Translations under genes and position numbers: made by a program
Shown: positions 57,830 through 64,000 of the stretch, piece after piece
How positions within the stretch are numbered: position 1 is the first letter of the stretch
Layout of the letters: the number at the start of each line of letters is the position of its first letter
Source: Hydrangea macrophylla
Taxonomy: Eukaryota; Streptophyta; Magnoliopsida; Cornales; Hydrangeaceae
Length of the DNA stretch: 64,000 bases
Direction of reading: 5' to 3'
Assembly (NCBI GenBank): GCA_033977485.1
Contig: CM066984.1
Location: 33,151,501-33,215,500, forward strand
The notes under the pieces: generated by a model
Seen by the model: only the letters and a program-made list of their open reading frames with translations
What the model was told of the DNA's origin: nothing
Databases searched by the model: none

Positions 57830-59596
57830 AAAGTTAAAATTAGATAATAAAACGTCACTTCAAGACAATATTCTCACACACAACGATTACAACACGAAAA
57901 ATTATTAGAAAATTCGATGACTAAGCGTCCACAACTTTCTACGATGCAACCACAATAAGAGGTAATTAATTATAATTCAACTTCTAAACGCAAGAATAAA
58001 ACACCACAAAGTATTTTATTTTATTACACCTTATGTTCACCACATCGGCCACCCATCCATGGTCCAGCCTACACATATATCCCATGTGTCTCCTAACGTA
58101 ATACTAACTCCCACTCCGGCCCCAACTCCCATGGGGTATCACTGGGATTTGAGTATACACCGAAAGGCTAGTCCTTACGTTCTTGACGTCAATAAAACAA
58201 TGTCTAGATACACATGAAATAGACCAACAAGTCGGGCATAAGGCTTAAAATAATGAAGAGACGGGTCATCCACGTAGTCGCCGTCTAATCACACAAGGAC
58301 GGGTCATCCACGAAGTCGCCGCCTAAAATCATAAGGAGCAGTGGTGAACTCTAAGGATTTTCTATCGTTCATACATCCACGTTTTTCACAAAACTCTACT
58401 TCATAAGAGATTCATATATACCAACTCAAATTTCCGTTAAAATTATATTAACAGCTACATGTTCACACAGATTCATAACCTACACAAAATCACACAGTCA
58501 TAATTTCACAAAGCTCAACTATACATGAGAACTCATATCTTTCTATGTACAAATAAATTAATTTATATTAACGAACACGAAATCACACAAAAATATGATA
58601 TATCAAATACGCTTATTTTTACATTCATAAAATTGCTACTGTAATATGAATTTTCTGTCCAAACGGTGCAGAATTGGGAAAAATACCATTAGACGAAGGT
58701 TGTCCAGAATTGCGTTTCCTACAGGCTTATGCGAACAGAATCACGAAAACTGTAACGTGTGATTTATTAGGAATTATCTACTAAAATCTGATCCGTGAAA
58801 ATCTCAAATCCGAAAATTGAATAATTGCTCAAATGTATATCCAAGGCTCATCTATAAATCTCAAATCATAACTTCAATCATTGTAAATAAAAACCTAAAT
58901 CTCATAACCCATAACCATACTAATTTAATAATCTATCCATTTAAATTTCAATCAAACGAGATTGAAAGAAAATAACAAGTTAACTCACCGATTTAGGACT
59001 TTAATGTTGATGAAGATTCGCAAAACAATATTTGGGGTTACTCTTTTCTTCTCTTATTATCTTCTTCTTCTTCTTCTTCTCTCTCTCTCTCTCTTGACTG
59101 CTCTATTTTTCTCATGTCTCTCTTTTCTTTTCTTTTTGTTATCAAAACCCTAGGAGGTATATTATGTATGTATATATGATACACCTACATATATTATAAC
59201 ACAAAAGGCTAAAAATCCCATTTTTTGTCTAGGGGTCTCACAAAAAGGCTTTATATGGGCCCGAAATACATTCTAAAGTTCTAAAATGAGTGACCCAATG
59301 GGTGTACATAACCCGGGTACTTAATTTAAATGTTAAAAACACAAATTAACACATTCACGTGCCTATAATCACTACAAAAAAATAAACACATCAATTCTTC
59401 AATGACTTGTTCAACTTAAGTTTTTACAACTTAACTCCACCACTTAGCTCTATAAAATTTCACACAATAATTAATGAATAAAATAAATACACACATATAA
59501 ATAAATAACCATGGTTGTATACACAAAAATTTAGGTTGTCTCATTATTTTGTTTTTTTAAATGAATATTTGTATAAAGAAAATACGGGGTGTTACA
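57830..59596 (-). mobile_element. Gypsy LTR nested in the CACTA element
   Basis: On the minus strand it starts at 59596 with TGTAACACCCCGTATTTTC, nearly the same start as the intact chromovirus LTR. A repeated hairpin phrase lies at 58258-58326. The left end is somewhere in 57830-57890 and lacks a clear terminus or TSD (the right flank is TGTAT). The open frame at 58962 is CT-rich low complexity. Confidence 0.65.
58258..58326 (-). repeat. Two hairpin repeats in the nested LTR
   Basis: Two copies of a GGGTCATCCACG(T/A)AGTCG core, closed by AGACGG/CCGTCT in the first copy and AGG(A)CGG/CCGCCT, with one bulged base, in the second. Loops match and stems differ in a mostly paired way. Confidence 0.5.
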
Positions 59597-60645
59597 TGTA
59601 TACCAAGTGAAATTTTATTTAAAATTTTTATACAGCGCACATTTTCCTAATCAAGAATCTTAACTTTAAAAATCTTAAAATATTGTCTTTTTCACTATTT
59701 TTCTCAAAAAACAGTACTTTGATTCTAGAATTCAAAGAAAAAGAGTCATAAAAATAAAGAATATTTATGACTACCTAAAAATGAAGTCATAAAAGTCTTG
59801 TTATTTATGACACTTTTCTAAATACTTATTATATATGACACTTTTCACAAACATGTCATAAAAAATCTTATTTTTTATGATAATTTTTAAAAAACTGTCA
59901 TAAAAAATCTAATATGATTCTTAATAAAATCTAAATTTGTGACACTAAAAGTAACTATCAGGTGTTAATAGTCCAATTTCAAAAAGTAATTTCTTAAAAA
60001 CTAGTCTCTCAAAGGTCGATTTAAGTAAAATTTCACTTAATATTCATGTAAAGATTTAGTGAAATTTCACATAATATTCGTGTATACCAAGTAAAATTTC
60101 ACAAAATATTTTTGTACAGAGGACCTTTCCCTAATCAAGAATCTTAACTTTAAAAATCTTAGCATATTGTCTTTTTTTTCACTATTTTTCTCAAAACAGT
60201 ACTTACGTTTGATTCTAGAATTCAAAGAAAAAGAGTCATAAAAATAAAGAATATTTATGACTACCAAAAAATGAAGTCATAAAAGTCTTATTATTTATGA
60301 CCATTTTCAAAAAACTGTCATAAAAACTCTTATTATTTATGACCATTTTAAAAAAACTGTCATAAAAACTCTTATTATTTATGACCATCTTATTATTTAT
60401 GACCATTTTCAAAAAAACTGTCATAAAAAATCTTATTATTTATGACCATTTATAAAAACTGTCATAAACAATCTTATTATTTATGACTAATAAAAAAAAA
60501 TGGTCGTAAATAAAACACCACTTACCAATCTTATGACTATATTTGCAAAAAGAGTCATATATGTTAGAAAAAAGTATTTGTTATGACTCTTTTTTTAAAA
60601 TAGTCATTAGCCCAAAATAAAAAAAAGTCATAAAAGGGTTTTTTC
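59597..60645 (-). repeat. CACTA right subterminal region with internal duplication
   Basis: The segment at about 59597-59790 (TGTATACCAAGTGAAATTTTA, AATCAAGAATCTTAACTTT) is repeated at about 60083-60270. Both are followed by arrays of ACTGTCATAAA/TTATTTATGAC words, the complement of the left array. Confidence 0.8.
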
Positions 60646-60959
60646 TTGTAGTGCGTTTTTTTAGTAAAAATTCATTTCTTTGCGGCACTTAATGAAATTC
60701 ACGGCATTCACAGAATGCAGTCCGGCAGTACAGAGACTGCCGCAACGGCAACCCGTGACTGCTGCAAAAAGGCCCAAGTGCCGTTCTGCCTCTTTTTTCT
60801 TTTTCTTTCTTTTTTCCTTTTGTTGTTGAAGTGCAAGAGCTTTCGGAAGAGTTTGAATCATCTTTGGAAATCCTAGATTAGTCGGACGCTTGTCATCATC
60901 GGATCTTAGAGGTTGTACTCCTCTTAATTCGACGTTTGGTCAAAATTGGGGTGTCTACA

Positions 60960-61640
60960 CACATCTCTATAGATGGAGAATGATTAAGAAAATAAAGGTT
61001 TAGGGTTTAAACAAAGCACGTAAGAGAGACACAAAATCATTTCCTAACCTAACATATACTCTTCACAGCTATAAAGGCTAATTTAGGTATTACAAAAATA
61101 TAATATCAAAACTCTGGTAATATTTGAGTATACCACCACCAACCTAATCCATCTTATTTTCTACTTTTGGGTGGATTCTAAATCCACTAAGACCCACAAT
61201 TATATAAATAATCCATGAACCAATTAATGAGAAATATAAAAGATTAACGATAATCTTACACTATGTTTGAGAGTTCTAAAATCGAGAGAAAAGAAGAGAA
61301 AATGAGATAAAGTACACTCTCTCTAGCTTTATCTCATTTGGGAGTTTTAGTCGTGTGAGAAAAGGAGAGAAAATAATAGAAAATTACCCCCACTTTCTCT
61401 CAATATAGTTCTCTCCAAAGTGGCAAGTAAATGAGAGAAAAAAAAAAGTGGGGATAAATGAATCTTTCTTGTTACTCACAATTCCCTTTCTTTTCGTCTT
61501 ACCTAATTGGGAAATTTTGTGATAAACCCCTTAAAATTAGTGTATAGTTTGTAAAATCCAACAAAAGTTATTTTTTAATATAAACCCAAAGTGTTGATTT
61601 ATTTTAAAGTTAAACCCCTTATTTTTAATTTTTTTTGTTT
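60960..61640. other. No gene seen
   Basis: AT-rich sequence with GAGAGAAAA-type words; a self-similar patch at about 61260-61500 (TGAGAGTT...GAGAGAAAA, TCTCTC...) looks like a decayed MITE, but no terminal repeats could be matched. Confidence 0.4.
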
Positions 61641-61644
61641 TATG

Positions 61645-62060
61645 ACAAATCTACCCCCACCACTACCACAATCGTCATCTTCATCACCAACACGATCGCC
61701 ACAGTCGCTGCCACCATGCCATTCCATGGCCACCGCGCCACCACCACTGCCATCACAGCACCATTATCACCACCATCGCAGCACCACCATCACCACCATC
61801 GAAGCACTACCACCCTCGCCATAGTGTCCACTATGCAGCACCACCACCATCGCCACCATCATAGCACCACCACCCCACCGTGTCCACCAGTGCAGCACCA
61901 CCACCATCGCCACCACGTCTACCATCGTAGCACTAGCACTAGCACCAGAACATCATAACAGCACCACTACCATCGTCGTCACCATCACCATCATCATCAT
62001 CATCACCATCACCACCATTGTCACTGCCATCACCACCACCATTGTCACTGCATCACCACC
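61645..62060. repeat. CAC/CAT-rich simple sequence
   Basis: Irregular ACCACC/ATCACC repeats over about 400 bp. Open frames on both strands are His-, Pro-, Thr- or Val-rich low-complexity artefacts. Confidence 0.9.
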
Positions 62061-62925
62061 ACCACCACCACCACCACTACCACCACCACCTCTTCCCCCT
62101 TAACAACACAGTTCATAACCACAATCATCACAGCACTACCATGACCACCACCAGAGCACCACAATATTATCTGTTTTTGCAAACAGATAATATTATCTGT
62201 TTTCAAAAACTGAGAAATTTTCACAACAACCTCCACCATCGGAGCAGCTCCACCACTGCACCACCACCACCACCACCACCACTTCCCCCTTAACAACACA
62301 GTTCATAACCACATCCATCACAGCACCACCATGACCACCACTAGAGCACCACAATATTATCAGTTTTTGCAAACAGATAATATTATCTGTCTGTTTGCAG
62401 ACAGATAATATTATCTGTTTTCAAAAACTGAGAATTTTTCACAGCCTCCACCATTGCACCACACCCCCCCCCCCCCCCCCCCCCCCCTTAACAGCACAAT
62501 TCATAACCACATCCATCACAGCACCACCATGACCACCACTAGAGCACCACAATATTATCAGTTTTTGCAAACAGATAATATTATCTGTTTGCAAACAGAT
62601 AATATTATCTGTTTTAAAAAACTGAGAATTTTTCACAACCTCCACCACTGCACCACCACCACCACCACCACCTCCCCCTTAACAACACAGTTCATAACCA
62701 CATCCATCACAGCACCACCATGACCACCACTAGAGCACCACAAAACAGATATAATTATCTGTTTTGACAATATTATCTGTTTTCGAAAACATATAATTTT
62801 GCACAACCACCATTACCACCACCATACCCCTATAACAGCACAGTTCATAACCATTGCGATCACAGCACCACCACAACCACTACCAGCAGCACCACAATAT
62901 TATTTGTTTTTGTAAACAGATAATA
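62061..62925. repeat. About 190-bp tandem repeat with a perfect palindrome
   Basis: Units marked by CAGCACCACCATGACCACCA begin near 62131, 62321, 62519 and 62710, with a diverged one near 62866. Each holds one or two copies of the perfect 20-bp palindrome AACAGATAATATTATCTGTT or a near match (for example 62182-62201), a TTCAAAAACTGAGAA phrase and a (CCA)n tract. A C-run of about 26 bp lies at 62464-62487. Confidence 0.92.
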
Positions 62926-62928
62926 TTA

Positions 62929-63220
62929 CTCCCTCCGTCCCATAATAAGTGTCCACATTTCCTTTTTTAGATGTTCCACAATAAGTGTCCACTTTCCTAA
63001 ATTGGCATATAGATTTTACTTACTTTCCAAAACTACCCTTATAATAAAGACAAAGTTGCATTTATTTGTGGTCTCAAAACAAACAAAAAGTCAAACACCC
63101 ATCACATCTAAGGGTAAAATTGGAAAGATACCATTTAATGAACCAAAAAAACTAATATAATACAACTTTCTTAAACAATGTGCAAAATAGAAGTGGACAC
63201 TTATTATGGGACGGAGGGAG
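62929..63220. mobile_element. Stowaway-like MITE, TA target site
   Basis: 292 bp with perfect 28-bp terminal inverted repeats beginning CTCCCTCCGTCCCATAATAA, flanked by TA on both sides (62927-62928 and 63221-63222). The size, CTCCCTCCGT ends and TA duplication are those of Stowaway (Tc1/mariner-related) MITEs. There is no coding capacity. It sits within one of the ATAATATTAT palindromes of the tandem repeat. Confidence 0.95.
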
Positions 63221-63234
63221 TATCTGTTTTCTAC

Positions 63235-63665
63235 AACAGAATTTTGCAGCACCACCAGCACCACCACCATCAGAGCACCAACACCACCAGCACCACACCA
63301 CCACTACCACCACCACCACCACTACCGCACCGCGCCACCATCACCATTTGTATCATCGTTGTCATTGCCGTTGTCATCGTCGTCGCCGTCGACATCACCC
63401 CATCCTCACATCCATTACCATCGTCATCACCACCACCATCACAGCACCACCACTACCACCATTGAAGCACCACCATCGCACCACCACCACCACCACCACC
63501 ACCACCATCACCATCGTCACCTCCATCTATAATCGGAGCATCAGTACCATCATCGCAACACCACCATCGCACCACCACCATCGAAGCACCAACAAAATCA
63601 CAACACCACCATCGCACCACCACCACCACCACCACCATCCTCACCACCACTATCATCATCGTATT
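63235..63665. repeat. CAC-rich simple sequence
   Basis: Continuation of the CCA/CAC-rich region after the MITE. Overlapping open frames on both strands are low complexity and not genes. Confidence 0.9.
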
Positions 63666-64000
63666 CGTCACTTTTGCTGTGTAGGAGGAGATGACATTTT
63701 CGGTTTCTTAGCAAATTTGGTCATTTTGGTCATTTTGGTTGGAGAAGTGGTTATTGAGTTAAATATTTGGGTCTTGGGTTTTATGTAGCCTTGTATTAAT
63801 TTTAGGGTGCTATGGCTGAGTGCCCCTACCTAATTTTAATTCCAGTTAAGTCCTAGGGCTCCCATAATATACAACATACATGTATTTTATCTCCCAAAAA
63901 AAAAAAAAAACTAACCTTGCCTCACAAAAACGATCATCTCTGACCATGTTTTTGGCTCTCATCCCCATTAACAAGTCAATGTCTCTCCTCTCCATTATTT
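63666..64000. other. No gene seen
   Basis: Non-repetitive sequence with an A-run at about 63897-63911. No coding frame or element end is recognised. Confidence 0.4.

Larger units (their letters stand above)
55975..60653. mobile_element. CACTA transposon, 4.7 kb, TSD CGT
   Basis: Termini CACTACAACAAAAAACCC and, on the complement, CACTACAAGAAAAAACCC, flanked by CGT on both sides (55972-55974 and 60654-60656). Subterminal arrays of AGTCATAAATA-like words run inward from both ends in opposite orientation (about 55995-56575 and 59750-60645). No TNPD/transposase frame is seen. The interior carries two exons of a Ulp1-like protease (minus strand) and an LTR. It is probably non-autonomous. Confidence 0.93.
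55700..60959 (-). mobile_element. Gypsy-type LTR relic, host of a CACTA element
   Basis: On the minus strand it starts at 60959 with TGTAGACACCCCAATTTTGA, a common gypsy LTR start. It continues through a TGCCGCGGCA-type repeat cluster (60790-60660 and 55975-55830, one cluster split by the CACTA element) and reaches a TATA-like TATATATAG (about 55736-55728, minus). The far end of the LTR, left of 55700, was not found; the 135-bp repeats may belong to it. Confidence 0.6.

Noticed and set aside
61250..61510. Possible MITE with GAGAGAAAA arms
   Set aside because: Could not match terminal inverted repeats or a target duplication.
62182..62201. Palindrome as a transcription terminator
   Set aside because: No gene precedes it and it recurs in every unit of a tandem repeat.
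61635..63788. Long His/Pro/Thr-rich open frames
   Set aside because: They are translations of CAC/CCA-rich simple sequence, open in several frames on both strands.

Overview
The window is plant nuclear DNA, most likely from a eudicot with a large, repeat-rich genome. I found no ordinary host gene, rRNA, functional tRNA, CRISPR array or bacterial-style operon. Almost everything I can name is a transposable element: Ty3/gypsy and Ty1/copia LTR retrotransposons, solo LTRs, CACTA, hAT and Stowaway DNA elements, an L1-like insert and a SINE-like piece. Boundaries were set by eye from TG...CA ends, primer-binding sites (PBS), polypurine tracts (PPT) and target-site duplications (TSD).

Left part (1-17319). 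A copia-family LTR with its leader (1148-3103) abuts a truncated minus-strand gypsy LTR (3104-7024), which holds a solo LTR (3773-6152, TSD ACAAG). Next is a decayed minus-strand Athila/Tat-like element (7025-14498): gag-protease relics, a tRNA-Asp-type PBS, and a long LTR containing another solo LTR (10801-13014, TSD AAATG). A further minus-strand element follows, seen as a gag start, a PBS and an LTR (14499 to about 17210).

Centre (17320-46037, TSD GAGTC). One SIRE/Maximus-like copia element that kept gag but lost pol has been split by nested insertions. Its gag is interrupted by an unidentified piece, which holds a solo gypsy LTR (20214-33151, TSD GATGG), which in turn holds a complete, very young chromovirus (20664-30615, TSD GTTAC) with one uninterrupted 1500-residue Gag-Pol frame. 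Its 3' LTR is split by a minus-strand copia element (36021-45609, TSD TTATA), whose own LTR carries a hAT-like element (44228-45151).

Right part (46038-64000). This holds one CACTA terminus, a solo LTR (47091-52120, TSD AAAAG) carrying an internally deleted copia element (47414-50480), LTR fragments, an L1-like insert with a 13-bp TSD (53915-54569), and an LTR relic disrupted by a 4.7-kb CACTA element (55975-60653, TSD CGT). That CACTA carries exons of a Ulp1/C48-type protease and a further LTR. The end is CAC-rich simple sequence with a 190-bp tandem repeat and a Stowaway MITE (62929-63220).

Two unexplained themes recur. First, several gypsy LTRs carry arrays of small hairpins whose stem bases change in compensating pairs between copies, sometimes around an unchanged loop, which suggests selected RNA structure in the LTR-derived transcript. 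Second, LTRs of unrelated families each carry a cluster of a different short self-complementary motif (TCGATCGA, CAGTCGACTG, CAATCGATTG, TCGCGCGA-type, GGATCGATCC, TGCCGCGGCA-type). These sit just upstream of the TATA box in the copia LTRs and further downstream in the gypsy LTRs.
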